A DNA stretch of 64,000 nt from Bradyrhizobium yuanmingense (GCF_029167105.1 NZ_JARFML010000006.1:62001-126000); one strand, 5' to 3'. Shown: positions 9,579 through 18,082, numbered from the stretch's first letter. The notes: a model not told the origin generated them from the letters alone. Program-made: numbers and translations.

Positions 9579-11276
9579 ATGAACTCACGAAGCGGCCTGA
9601 CGACGCAGATCCTGCAGCTCCTGCGGCCTTACTGGCCACTCGTGCTCGGCGGCAGCGTTCTGGGAGTGGTCGGCGGTGCCTCCGTCGCGGCGTTGCTCGC
9701 GGTCGTGAATCATGGGCTTTATGCCACGCGGGCCGACGTGGTAACGCTGTTTTTCGCCTTCGCTGGCCTGTGCCTTCTGATCCTGATCGGTTCCATTGGC
9801 GCCGACATCAGCGCCAATTATGTCGGACAGCGGATCATCGCCGAGCTTCGTAAGTCGCTCGCCGCCAAAATCCTGGCTGCGCCGATCGATCAGCTCGAAA
9901 TCTACCGGACGCATCGCCTGATCCCGGTTCTCACGCAGGACGTCGACACGATCAGCGATTTCGCGTTCTTCTTTTCGTCTTTTTTCGTGTCGCTCGTGAT
10001 CGCGCTCGGCTGCATGGTTTACCTGGCGGTGCTGTCTTGGCAGCTTTTCCTGATCACGGGAGTCGTCATCGTTCTGGGATCGCTGGCGCATGGATATGCG
10101 AGGACGCGCGGCGTTCGCGGTTTCAGCGCCGCGCGAGAGGCCGAAGATCAGCTGCACAAGCAGTATCGCGCGATCGCCGAAGGCGCCAAGGAGCTGCGTC
10201 TCAATCGCGTGCGCCGTCGGCGCGTCTATGTCGAGCAGCTCCAGCAGACCGTTGACCGGATCAGCTCGGTGCAGATCAGGTCGATCAATCTGTTCGTGAC
10301 GGCGCGGGCGTTCGGGACGATGCTGTTCTTCGTCGTGATCGGCGTGGCGCTGACCTTGCGACCGTTCCTGTGGCCCGACAGTCCCGCTGCGGTGTCCAGC
10401 GGGTTCGTGCTGGTGCTGCTCTTTATGCGCGGGCCCATCGACCAGGTCATCGGCATCCTGCCGGCGCTCGGCCGCGCCCAGGTCGCGATGCGCCGCATTG
10501 CGGAGCTCTCGGAGCAGTTCTCGACCCCCGAGCACGATCTGCTGGCCAGTGCTCCCGCTGCGCCCGCCAAGACCACCATCGAATCCATCGAGCTCCGCGG
10601 CGTAACCTATGCTTTTCGCGCCGTGCCGGGCAGCGATCCCTTTGTCCTCGGGCCGGTTGATCTGCTCGTTCGGCAAGGCGACATCGTCTTCATCGTGGGG
10701 CAGAACGGCAGCGGAAAGACGACCCTGATCAAGTTGTTGCTGGGCCTTTATGCTCCGCATGGCGGCGCCGTGCTGCGGGACGGTTCGCCGGTCCTGACGG
10801 AGACACGCGACGATTACCGCCAGCTCTTCACGACCATCTTCTCCGACTATTATCTGTTTGAGGATCTCATTCGTGGAGAGGGCGTGGTTCCTGATGTCGC
10901 GGAACGCTATCTCCAGCGGCTGGAGGTTGCGCACAAGGTCTCGGTCGAGAACGGCGTGTTCACGACGACGGACCTGTCGACCGGACAGCGCAAGCGATTG
11001 GCGCTGATGAATGCATGGCTCGAGGAAAGACCCGTGCTCGTGTTCGACGAATGGGCCGCAGATCAGGATCCGGCGTTCCGGCACATCTTCTATACGGAGC
11101 TGCTGCCCGATCTGAAGCGTCTCGGAAAGACCATCATCGTGATTTCACACGATGATCGCTACTTCGGGATTGCGGATCATCTGGTGCGGCTGCGCGACGG
11201 CAAGATCGTCGCAAGCGAGGCGAAGGCCAGCAACGTCGTTGGGGCTTCAGCAGTTCCAACCCATGCGCCGCTTTAG
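9579..11276 (+). CDS. Siderophore/cyclic-peptide exporter, PvdE/SyrD-type ABC transporter
   Basis: 565 residues, membrane domain fused to an ATPase domain. The N-terminal half has about six hydrophobic segments (for example VLGGSVLGVVGGASVAALL and FAFFFSSFFVSLVIALG). The C-terminal half has Walker A GQNGSGKTT, the degenerate signature LSTGQRKRL, and Walker B VLVFDEWAADQDP, features of the cyclic-peptide exporter subfamily. The ATG at 9579 fits the family N-terminus. In related siderophore loci this protein moves the peptide siderophore or its precursor across the inner membrane. Confidence 0.9.
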   Translation: MNSRSGLTTQILQLLRPYWPLVLGGSVLGVVGGASVAALLAVVNHGLYATRADVVTLFFAFAGLCLLILIGSIGADISANYVGQRIIAELRKSLAAKILAAPIDQLEIYRTHRLIPVLTQDVDTISDFAFFFSSFFVSLVIALGCMVYLAVLSWQLFLITGVVIVLGSLAHGYARTRGVRGFSAAREAEDQLHKQYRAIAEGAKELRLNRVRRRRVYVEQLQQTVDRISSVQIRSINLFVTARAFGTMLFFVVIGVALTLRPFLWPDSPAAVSSGFVLVLLFMRGPIDQVIGILPALGRAQVAMRRIAELSEQFSTPEHDLLASAPAAPAKTTIESIELRGVTYAFRAVPGSDPFVLGPVDLLVRQGDIVFIVGQNGSGKTTLIKLLLGLYAPHGGAVLRDGSPVLTETRDDYRQLFTTIFSDYYLFEDLIRGEGVVPDVAERYLQRLEVAHKVSVENGVFTTTDLSTGQRKRLALMNAWLEERPVLVFDEWAADQDPAFRHIFYTELLPDLKRLGKTIIVISHDDRYFGIADHLVRLRDGKIVASEAKASNVVGASAVPTHAPL

Positions 11277-11455
11277 ACACATTTTAGCGAGCCGCTGGTG
11301 CCATCTGTCGCACGCAAACCACGTCATGCGATCCCGTTCCGTGACAGGCCGTCAGATTTGTAGAGAATCTAATCTGCGTGTGCGCGCATTTCTTGTCAGC
11401 CTGTAGGTGAGTGATCTACACCACGCCTCAGCAATGATCGAGATGCGAGGGCCGG

Positions 11456-12517
11456 ATGAACAAGGCTTCGGATTCCGGGAGTGGACCTCGTGCGTTCCCG
11501 GTCGGCCCATATTCCGCCCAGACCGTTTTCCAGGAGGGCGATCGTCTTCGCGTCGTCGCCGCGGATGTGACCGCGTTGGAACTGCGTCTGCGCGAGCGCG
11601 TCGATCACATCGAGATCCTGAATGCTTCGGACGACCGCGAGGTTGCGGCACGGGCGGTGTCGGCGTCCGCCGAGGCGCTGTTTGCCTGGCGACCGGGCGC
11701 CGATCGGCTCGTTCTGGACTTCGCTGGAAGAGCGCCGCTTGCACGAGAGCTGACGGAGAGTGGTCTCGCCATCGTGTCCGAGGGGCAGCTGGTGCTGATG
11801 CCCGAATTGGTCATGCAGCGGCGGGACAATTGGCTGGTCAACCCCGGACGACCGCCATTGCCGCAACTCCACGTCATGACGGACGGCAAGCGCCATCCGC
11901 GCCGCGCCGCAAAGCCGGCGGGAAAGGTGTACGGCCGTTTCATTCCCTGGCTGTCGGAGGTCATCTCGTTTCGCGTGGCCGATCTCGAGAATGATCTCCA
12001 TTTGTTGCATCGCTGGATGAATGACCCCCGCGTCGATGCGTTCTGGAACGAGGCGGGTGATCTCGACAAGCATCGGCGGTATCTGGCCGGCATCCTGGCT
12101 GATCCCCATATGCTGCCGCTGATAGGCTGCTTCGGTGATGAGCCGTTCGGCTATTTCGAGCTCTATTGGGCCAAGGAAAATCGCATCGCGCCGTTCTATG
12201 ATGCCGATGACTATGACCGGGGATGGCACGTGGTCGTGGGCGAGGACGCTTTTCGCGGCGGTCGCTACATCAGCGCGTGGCTGCCGTCTCTGATGCACTA
12301 CATGTTTCTCGACGATTGCCGTACGCAGCGGATCGTCGGGGAGCCGGCGGCGGCGCACTCCCAGCAGCTTCGCAATCTCGAGCGCTCGGGGTTTGCGAAG
12401 ATCAAGAACTTCGACTTTCCCCACAAGCGCGCGACCCTGGTCATGCTGTTGCGCGAGCGCTTCTTCGGCGATCGGCTTTGGCTTCCGGCAGCCGCCGGCC
12501 CAACGGTCTCCTCTTAA
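11456..12517 (+). CDS. N-hydroxyornithine/lysine acyltransferase of siderophore biosynthesis
   Basis: 353 residues. The C-terminal 190 residues are the GNAT-like siderophore acyltransferase domain (Acetyltransf_8; IucB/RhbD/VbsA type), with DLHLLHRWMNDPRVDAFW, the acceptor-loop region GYFELYWAKENRIAPFY, and GGRYISAWLPSLMHYMFLDD. The N-terminal 150 residues are poorly conserved, as in VbsA-like proteins. It should acylate the hydroxylated side-chain nitrogen made by the next gene's product to give a hydroxamate. The donor acyl-CoA cannot be read from sequence. Followed 22 bases later by the monooxygenase. Confidence 0.88.
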   Translation: MNKASDSGSGPRAFPVGPYSAQTVFQEGDRLRVVAADVTALELRLRERVDHIEILNASDDREVAARAVSASAEALFAWRPGADRLVLDFAGRAPLARELTESGLAIVSEGQLVLMPELVMQRRDNWLVNPGRPPLPQLHVMTDGKRHPRRAAKPAGKVYGRFIPWLSEVISFRVADLENDLHLLHRWMNDPRVDAFWNEAGDLDKHRRYLAGILADPHMLPLIGCFGDEPFGYFELYWAKENRIAPFYDADDYDRGWHVVVGEDAFRGGRYISAWLPSLMHYMFLDDCRTQRIVGEPAAAHSQQLRNLERSGFAKIKNFDFPHKRATLVMLLRERFFGDRLWLPAAAGPTVSS

Positions 12518-12539
12518 AGCGCAAGCGGAGCGCGGCTTC

Positions 12540-13838
12540 ATGTCACATCAACTTGCGATCGAGCACGACGTCATTGGCGTCGGATTTGGGCCTTCCAACC
12601 TCGCACTCGCCATCGCATTGGACGAATGCGCGAAGCGATCACGGCTGAAATGCACGCCGCTGTTCGTGGAGAAGCAACCGCACTTCACCTGGCATGGCGG
12701 CATGCTGCTTCCGGGCAGCGACATGCAGATATCGTTTCTCAAAGATCTGGTCTCCTTGCGCGATCCGACCAGTCCCTTCACCTTCGTGAACTATCTGCAC
12801 AAGCGCGGCCGCCTGCTGGATTTCATCAATTGCCGGACGTTCTATCCGAGCAGGGTCGAGTTCAATGATTACCTGCAGTGGGTGGCGGGCCATTTCAAGT
12901 CGCAGGCCGCTTACGGCGAGACCATCGTCGCCGTCGAGCCGGTGACGGCCGGGCAGACGGTGACGTCGTTGCGGGTGCATTCGCGCTCGCTCGCCGGCGG
13001 GGAGACCGTGCGGCTGGCGCGAAATCTCGTGGTCGCGGTGGGAGGCCAGCCCTATGTTCCGCAGGTGTTTGCCAAGGCTGCCGACGATCGCAGGCTGCTG
13101 CATTCCAGCCGCTATCTCGACCTGATCGAGCGCATTGTCCCGCGCGGTCGGCCCGTGCGCGTGGCCGTCGTCGGTGGCGGACAGAGCGCGACCGAGGTAA
13201 CGGTCGATCTTCAGGGCCGATGTCCCGAAGCGCATATCGATCTGATCTTCCGCGGCCATGCTCTCAAGCCGTCCGACAGCAGTCCCTTCGTCAACGAGAT
13301 CTTCAACCCCGACTATACGGACTTCGTCTACGCGCAGCCTGCCGACCGGCGGGATGCAATCGTCCGCAACTTCCGGAACACCAACTATGCCGTCGTCGAT
13401 TCCGACCTGCTGGACCAGCTGTATCGGCTGCTCTACCAGCAGCGCGTCGGCGGCGACGCAAGGGTCGTGTTGCGTCCCCGCAGCGAGATTAGCAATGTGG
13501 ATGCGGGACCGGACGGCATCGAGATCGGCGTGATCGACAAGTTTCGCGGCGAAAACCGTCGTTCGACCTATGACGTGGTCATTCTGGCGACGGGATACGA
13601 CAGGGATACGCCGCACGGGTTTCTCGAACCGATCCGCCGCTACATTCGCGATGCGGCGCTGGATCGCAACTACCGGCTCGTGACCAATCCAGCGTTCCGG
13701 CCGCAGATCCACCTCCAGGGCTATTCGGAATCCTCTCACGGCCTGAGCGACACGCTGCTTTCGGTGATTGCCGTGCGGTCGCAGGAGATTGCGGAGTCTC
13801 TGCTCTCGACAATCTCGCGCCGGGAACTCATCGCTTAA
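12540..13838 (+). CDS. L-ornithine N5- (or L-lysine N6-) monooxygenase
   Basis: 432 residues, family length. FAD site GVGFGPSNLALA (11-22), NADPH site VVGGGQSATEV in the middle, and the C-terminal LATGYDRDTP motif. FLKDLVSLRDPTSPFTFVNY and YSESSHGLSDTLLS are also typical of SidA/PvdA/IucD enzymes. It hydroxylates the side-chain amine with NADPH and O2, the committed step to a hydroxamate. Ornithine is favoured because the product is loaded by an NRPS, but lysine is not excluded. Start at 12540 follows GCGGAG. Confidence 0.92.
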   Translation: MSHQLAIEHDVIGVGFGPSNLALAIALDECAKRSRLKCTPLFVEKQPHFTWHGGMLLPGSDMQISFLKDLVSLRDPTSPFTFVNYLHKRGRLLDFINCRTFYPSRVEFNDYLQWVAGHFKSQAAYGETIVAVEPVTAGQTVTSLRVHSRSLAGGETVRLARNLVVAVGGQPYVPQVFAKAADDRRLLHSSRYLDLIERIVPRGRPVRVAVVGGGQSATEVTVDLQGRCPEAHIDLIFRGHALKPSDSSPFVNEIFNPDYTDFVYAQPADRRDAIVRNFRNTNYAVVDSDLLDQLYRLLYQQRVGGDARVVLRPRSEISNVDAGPDGIEIGVIDKFRGENRRSTYDVVILATGYDRDTPHGFLEPIRRYIRDAALDRNYRLVTNPAFRPQIHLQGYSESSHGLSDTLLSVIAVRSQEIAESLLSTISRRELIA

Positions 13839-13923
13839 CGGGTCCCATCCCATTTCATTCGCGATCCGTTCGGCGGAATTTGGCGTGTTCCGATTTCGAT
13901 TTGGAGCGCCTTCGATCTAGAAC
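13839..13923. other. Intergenic, nothing recognised
   Basis: Short AT-richer spacer after the monooxygenase gene. No terminator hairpin with a T-run and no operator was recognised. It opens a lower-GC stretch running to about 14,880. Confidence 0.3.
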
Positions 13924-14433
13924 TTGTCTAATCGAGATCAACCGAGGCGTGTACAGCAAGGACAACGCCATACGGCTCTGCTAGAGGTGATCTTAGAACG
14001 ATCCTTGGAATGTTTGCAGCTTCGGGTGGAACTGACCGTGAGGAGAGCCTTCGAGCAAAGCTACGGTCAGTTGCCGGAGCGGATTGCAGTCATATTGGTT
14101 CACAGCCCCCTTGCGGCATTGATCGGCAGAGAGCCGTTGACGCGCATGAAATATCTCCTCGAGATTGCGTCGCTCCATACCAGGGCCGAACTCCTTGCTC
14201 AGCCGGGACTGGGGCATATTGGCGTGCGCCGGATCGAGAAGTGGATGGCCACTCATGGACATCGCCTCCGCGATGTCGGTGAAAGCCTAGACAGCGTCAT
14301 CTGTCACTTTGCCTTCCGGAATCCGGCCGTTAGGAAAGGCAGCCGTCGTTGCCTTTCCTCATCGGCGATCGCCTCGGTCCCAGAGGAGCGTTCGCACCAA
14401 GTGGCTCCGCATGGCCGTGGCCTGCTCCTGTAA
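13924..14433 (+). CDS. Small protein with possible helix-hairpin-helix (RpoA C-terminal-like) segment
   Basis: A 169-residue frame with a TTG start; the start is uncertain and a shorter GTG start near 13,987 is possible. The middle (about residues 75-125) reads LLEIASLHTRAELLAQPGLG followed by HIGVRRIEKWMATHG, which has the shape of a helix-hairpin-helix as in the RNA polymerase alpha C-terminal domain (AELL.TPNFG..SLNEIK). The flanks are not recognised. Base composition is lower in GC than the neighbours and codon choice is less biased, so it may be acquired or decaying. An 89-residue minus-strand frame overlaps it and cannot be excluded. Confidence 0.35.
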   Translation: MSNRDQPRRVQQGQRHTALLEVILERSLECLQLRVELTVRRAFEQSYGQLPERIAVILVHSPLAALIGREPLTRMKYLLEIASLHTRAELLAQPGLGHIGVRRIEKWMATHGHRLRDVGESLDSVICHFAFRNPAVRKGSRRCLSSSAIASVPEERSHQVAPHGRGLLL

Positions 14434-14720
14434 TCCCTGTCAGTTCCAATAAGGCTAGCTCGTCTCGCTCGGTTTCGCGGCCGAATGCCCGCGTGGACGC
14501 CGAACGCGCAAACGAGATCGCATGACCAGGCGCAACGCGTTGTCTCCAAGCTGTCGAACAGCCAATCTTGCACCTCTACTGGCGCCGATCGCGATCCGCA
14601 CATTCGAGTTCGCACCTGCCATGCAGGACAATGCAACGCATGCTATCTCGTCAGCACATGCCGCCGCGTTGCACAGATTTGCTGCACGGCGATATGAATT
14701 ACAGCAATCTGCGCTGCAAT
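14434..14720. other. Intergenic, no gene recognised
   Basis: Gene-free stretch before the amiC leader. It contains an imperfect inverted repeat CAGATTTGCTG / CAGCAATCTG (about 14,674-14,710). Nothing coding is convincing here. The transcription start for the amide locus probably lies here or slightly downstream, but no clear -35/-10 was found. Confidence 0.3.
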
Positions 14721-14795
14721 AACGCGCTTGACTTCGGTTTCGATCTCAACGACCGTATCGTTCAAGCGCGTTGGGCAGCACAGCCCGTCAACGCG
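14721..14795 (+). promoter_or_regulatory. Mutually exclusive leader hairpins upstream of amiC
   Basis: Two alternative stems are visible. Stem 1 pairs AACGCGCTTGA (14721-14731) with TCAAGCGCGTT (14762-14772), a perfect 11-bp match. Stem 2 pairs CGCGTTG (14767-14773) with CAACGCG (14789-14795) and continues as GGC/GCC closing a six-base loop AGCACA (14777-14782). The stems share 14767-14772, so only one can form at a time. Such switching architecture fits a transcription-attenuation leader controlled by the ANTAR protein encoded downstream. The hexaloop does not match the ANTAR A1/G4 rule exactly. Confidence 0.5.
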
Positions 14796-14812
14796 ACGAG
14801 TTCAAACCATTT

Positions 14813-14843
14813 CCAACGCCACGCATCTTGCGTGTTTGGTTGG
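14813..14843 (+). promoter_or_regulatory. Third leader hairpin before the amiC terminator
   Basis: Outer stem CCAAC (14813-14817) with GTTGG (14839-14843), inner stem CACGC (14820-14824) with GCGTG (14830-14834), five-base loop ATCTT. It lies immediately before the terminator and the overlapping palindrome CGAGGGCGCCCTCG (14847-14860), which can fold alternatively and block the left arm of the terminator. Confidence 0.4.
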
Positions 14844-14851
14844 CGGCGAGG

Positions 14852-14886
14852 GCGCCCTCGGCTTAACGGCCGGCGGGCGCTTTTTT
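14852..14886 (+). terminator. Leader (attenuator) terminator 15 bases before amiC
   Basis: GCGCCC (14852-14857) pairs with GGGCGC (14875-14880), continued with one mismatch and one bulge by CGGC/GCCG around the loop TTAACG, and is followed directly by six T (14881-14886). This is a strong intrinsic terminator on the plus strand ending only 15 bases before the amiC start codon, with no gene shortly upstream that it would need to end. Its position makes it an attenuator of the amide operon. Confidence 0.7.
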
Positions 14887-14901
14887 GTTTTGGATCGAGT
14901 G

Positions 14902-16062
14902 ATGACGCGGACGCTATATCGCATCGGTGTGATGTTCTCGACGACGGGGTCGTACAGCGTCGTCGCGCGTTCGATGCTCAACGGCGCACTGCTCGCGTTC
15001 AACGAGATCAACGCCGCCGCCGGCGCGATTGTGCTGGAGCCGGTCGTGGTCAATCCGGCTGGCGATCTCGCCCAGTACCGCTCGCTCAGTCACGAACTGC
15101 TCAATTCAGGCATCCGCCAGTTGGTCGGCTGTTACACCTCGTCGAGCCGCAAGGAGGTTATTCCCTGCTTCGAGAAGTTCGATGGCCTACTCTGGTATCC
15201 GTCGCATTACGAGGGCTTCGAGAGCTCGGACAACGTCATCTACACCGGTGCGGCGCCCAATCAGCACGTCCTGCCGCTGGTCGACTATCTCGCCTCGCGC
15301 GTCGGCAGCCGCGCCTTCTGCGTCGGTTCCAACTACATTTGGGCGTGGGAGAACAACCGCATCTTCCGCGAGGCGCTCACGGCGCGGGGCGGTACCGTGC
15401 TGGCCGAGCGCTACCTCTCGGTCGGCGATATCGAGGTCGACCAGGTCATCGCGGCGATCATCGACCAGCGCCCCGACTTCGTCTTCAACAATTTGATCGG
15501 CACCAGCGCCTACGCGTTCTTCCGTGCATTCCGCGCCGCCTGCCGAGCCCGCGGCATCGATCAAGCCTCGGAGATCCCGGTTGCGAGCTGCACGCTGTCG
15601 GAACCGGAGCTGCCGGAGATCGGCCCCGATGCGGTCGATGGGCATCTGTCCTCGAGCGTCTATTTCTCGTCGCTGAACTCGCCCGAAAATGCCGCCTTCA
15701 TCGGCGCCTATACGCGCGCCTTTCCGGATGGACCGGTGTCCTCGGCCGATGCCGAAGCCTCTTACATCGCCGTCAAGCTGCTCGCTGCGGCCTTGTCGCA
15801 GGCCGGAACCGATGATGCCCGCACGGTGCGGGCTGCTGTTGCCGACCAGCGGCTGCGCGCGCCGCAAGGCGAGGTCCGTATCGACCGGCAGACTTTTCAT
15901 GCCTGGCTTACGCCGCGGATCGGCCGCTCGGCCGCCAACGGCCAGTTCGAAGTGCTGCTGGAATCACGCGAGCCGATCGCGCCGGATCCCTATCTCGTTC
16001 AGTCGTCGCCGCGCTTTGCCAGCGCAATGCGCTCTCCGCTTTTGAAAGTGGTGCAATCATGA
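14902..16062 (+). CDS. amiC: Amide-sensing negative regulator, AmiC type
   Basis: 386 residues, no signal peptide, type I periplasmic-binding fold. Close in pattern to Pseudomonas AmiC: IGVMFSTTGSYSVVARSMLNG at the start, LVGCYTSSSRKEVIPCFEKFD, LLWYPSHYEGFE, NVIYTGAAPNQHVLPL and EPIAPDPYLVQ at the end. AmiC binds short-chain amides in the cytoplasm and releases AmiR. The start at 14902 (ATG, with a GTG just before it) is fixed by the family N-terminus; the frame is open further up but that part is the structured leader. Overlaps amiR by four bases. Confidence 0.9.
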   Translation: MTRTLYRIGVMFSTTGSYSVVARSMLNGALLAFNEINAAAGAIVLEPVVVNPAGDLAQYRSLSHELLNSGIRQLVGCYTSSSRKEVIPCFEKFDGLLWYPSHYEGFESSDNVIYTGAAPNQHVLPLVDYLASRVGSRAFCVGSNYIWAWENNRIFREALTARGGTVLAERYLSVGDIEVDQVIAAIIDQRPDFVFNNLIGTSAYAFFRAFRAACRARGIDQASEIPVASCTLSEPELPEIGPDAVDGHLSSSVYFSSLNSPENAAFIGAYTRAFPDGPVSSADAEASYIAVKLLAAALSQAGTDDARTVRAAVADQRLRAPQGEVRIDRQTFHAWLTPRIGRSAANGQFEVLLESREPIAPDPYLVQSSPRFASAMRSPLLKVVQS

Positions 16063-16724
16063 GCTCCCGACTGCTACAGAACTTCAAGGGCGGCCGCGCC
16101 ATCGTCGTCACCAGGCGAGGAGGGTGGGAAAGCGCTCTCGAAACGACGCTGGCTAAGCTCGGCGTCTCCACCGAGTATCCCGAAATCATCGACGGCCGCG
16201 CCCAGATCAATGCGGCGAGCCTCCAGGCCGACCGTGACATCCTGTTCATCGACGGCGATCTCGAAGGCGCGGTCGCGATCGAAGTCAACCCAGCCTCGCG
16301 ACTGCCCCCGGTGCCGGTAATCGGTCTCGTCGGCGTCGAGGCGCCGAGCCGGCTGAAGGCGCTGGTCAATCTCGGCGCTACTTCGTTCCTGCGCAAGCCG
16401 GTGCATGGCGGCGCGGTCTACACGTCTCTGTTTATGGGCATCAACCAGTTCCTGCTGCGCGCCGAGATGTACGAGCGCCTGCAGGGCCTCGAGGAGCGTC
16501 GCCGCGGCCGCCGCGCGGTGATCCGGGCCGTCATCCTGCTGATACAGCAGGACGGCCTCGACGAGGAAGGTGCCTATTCCCAGCTCCGTCGCGAAAGCAT
16601 GCGCGCGCGGCAGAACATGGAACTCTATTGCGAAGAGTTTCTGAGCAGGCGGGCGAAGCCGCCCGATACGTCCGGCCGCACGACCGGCATCACGCTGCAA
16701 GGCGGCAAGAAGCAGGCCATCTAG
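16059..16724 (+). CDS. amiR: Transcription antiterminator, AmiR type (ANTAR)
   Basis: 221 residues. An N-terminal pseudo-receiver (about 1-125) is followed by a coiled-coil (AEMYERLQGLEERRRGRR) and a C-terminal ANTAR domain (VIRAVILLIQQDGLDEEGAYSQLRRESMRAR). ANTAR proteins bind tandem RNA hairpins and prevent terminator formation. ATGA overlap with amiC keeps the pair stoichiometric, as in Pseudomonas. The obvious RNA target here is the leader upstream of amiC (14721-14886), which would make the operon autoregulated. Confidence 0.9.
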   Translation: MSSRLLQNFKGGRAIVVTRRGGWESALETTLAKLGVSTEYPEIIDGRAQINAASLQADRDILFIDGDLEGAVAIEVNPASRLPPVPVIGLVGVEAPSRLKALVNLGATSFLRKPVHGGAVYTSLFMGINQFLLRAEMYERLQGLEERRRGRRAVIRAVILLIQQDGLDEEGAYSQLRRESMRARQNMELYCEEFLSRRAKPPDTSGRTTGITLQGGKKQAI

Positions 16725-16734
16725 GAGAAGCAAA

Positions 16735-17988
16735 ATGACCAAGTCTGTATTGCGGGGGCTGCGCGCCGCAGCCCTCACGGGGACGCTTGTCCTCGGATCA
16801 TCCCTCGGGTCGCACCTGGCGCTTGCGGCGGAAAACCCGATCAAGCTCGGCGTGCTGGAGGATCAGTCCGGCGACTTCGCCGCGGCCACGATCGGCAAGG
16901 TTCACGCCATCCAGCTCGCCGCCGAGGAGATCAACAAGGCCGGCGGCATCATGGGCCGGCCGCTGGAGCTCGTCACCTATGACACCCAGTCCGACAACAC
17001 CCGCTACCAGGAGTTCATGCGCCGCGTGCTCCAGCGCGACAAGGTGGACGTCGTGTTCGCGGGCTTCTCCTCGGCCTCGCGCGAGGCGTATCGCCCGATC
17101 GTCGACCAGTTCAACGGCTTCGCCTTCTACAACAACCAATACGAAGGCGGCGTCTGCGACGGCCACATGATTGTGACGGGCGCGGTGCCGGAGCAGCAGT
17201 TCTCCACGCTCATCCCCTACATGATGGAGAAGTATGGCAAGAACGTCTACACGCTCGCCGCCGACTACAATTTCGGCCAGATCTCGGCGGAGTGGGTGCG
17301 CAAGATCGTCAAGGAGAACGGCGGTAAGATGGCCGGCGAGGAGTTCATCCCGCTCGGTGTGTCTCAGTTCTCCCAAAGCATCCAGAACATCCAGAAGGCC
17401 AAGCCCGACTTCGTGGTCACGCTGCTGGTCGGCACCGCGCAGGCCTCCTACTACGAGCAGGCGGCCTCCGCCAACGTCAACCTGCCGATGGCCTCCTCGG
17501 TCAACGTCGGCCAGGGCTACGAGCACAAGCGCTTCAAGCCGCCGAGCCTGAAGGACATGTTCGTCACCACCAACTACATCGAGGAGATCGACTCGCCCAA
17601 GAGCAAGGAGTTCTACGCCAAGTTCAAGGCCAAGTTCCCGAGCGAGCCCTATGTGAACCAGGAGGCGGAGAACTCGTATCTCGCGGTCTATCTCTACAAG
17701 CAGATGGTGGAGCGCGCGAAATCGACCAAGCGCGAGGAGATCCGCAAGGTGATCGCGCTGGGCGACGTCTGCATGGACGCTCCGGAGGGCAAGGTCTGCA
17801 TCGACCCGAAGAGCCAGCACATGTCGCACACGATCTATCTCGCCAAGGTCGGCGCCGATCACTCGATCTCCTTCCCAAAGGTCTGGGAGGACATCAAGCC
17901 GTACTGGCTGGGTGAGGCCGGCTGCGACCTCACCAAGAAGGATCCGATGGCCCAGTACACGCCGTCGAATCCGCCGCCGAAGCCCTGA
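16735..17988 (+). CDS. Short-chain amide/urea ABC transporter substrate-binding protein
   Basis: 417 residues with a Sec signal peptide (TLVLGSSLGSHLALAAE). Mature start IKLGVLEDQSGDFAAATIG. Type I HAAT binding protein of the UrtA/FmdD/AmiC group; the conserved stretches FAGFSSASREAYRPIVDQF and FYNNQYEGGVCD align with the AmiC pocket segments. Preceded by AGGAG six bases upstream and ten bases from amiR. Neighbouring formamidase and nitrilase genes favour amides (formamide or acetamide) over urea as ligand, but both are possible. Confidence 0.88.
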   Translation: MTKSVLRGLRAAALTGTLVLGSSLGSHLALAAENPIKLGVLEDQSGDFAAATIGKVHAIQLAAEEINKAGGIMGRPLELVTYDTQSDNTRYQEFMRRVLQRDKVDVVFAGFSSASREAYRPIVDQFNGFAFYNNQYEGGVCDGHMIVTGAVPEQQFSTLIPYMMEKYGKNVYTLAADYNFGQISAEWVRKIVKENGGKMAGEEFIPLGVSQFSQSIQNIQKAKPDFVVTLLVGTAQASYYEQAASANVNLPMASSVNVGQGYEHKRFKPPSLKDMFVTTNYIEEIDSPKSKEFYAKFKAKFPSEPYVNQEAENSYLAVYLYKQMVERAKSTKREEIRKVIALGDVCMDAPEGKVCIDPKSQHMSHTIYLAKVGADHSISFPKVWEDIKPYWLGEAGCDLTKKDPMAQYTPSNPPPKP

Positions 17989-17997
17989 CCGGCGGCA

Positions 17998-18032
17998 GGT
18001 CGCCCCGGCGCCTGCGGCGCGCCGGGGCGACC
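17998..18032 (+). terminator. Strong 14-bp hairpin between binding protein and permease genes
   Basis: GGTCGCCCCGGCGC (17998-18011) pairs perfectly with GCGCCGGGGCGACC (18019-18032) around a seven-base loop. There is no T-run. Within ABC operons such structures after the binding-protein gene usually protect its mRNA from 3' decay or reduce read-through, giving more binding protein than membrane subunits. Confidence 0.65.
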
Positions 18033-18082
18033 ACGGACATCTGCGATGGCAACGCCGCATCCTCCTGCATCCTGGTTGTTTC

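Noticed and set aside
11361..11371. TAGAGAATCTA palindrome before the acyltransferase gene as an iron-regulator site
   Set aside because: Short palindrome with no match to the consensus of Fur, RirA or Irr that I can defend; kept only as a note.
14669..14683. Possible sigma-54 promoter TTGCAC-N4-TTGC before amiC
   Set aside because: The two elements are one base too close and the -24 element lacks the GG pair.
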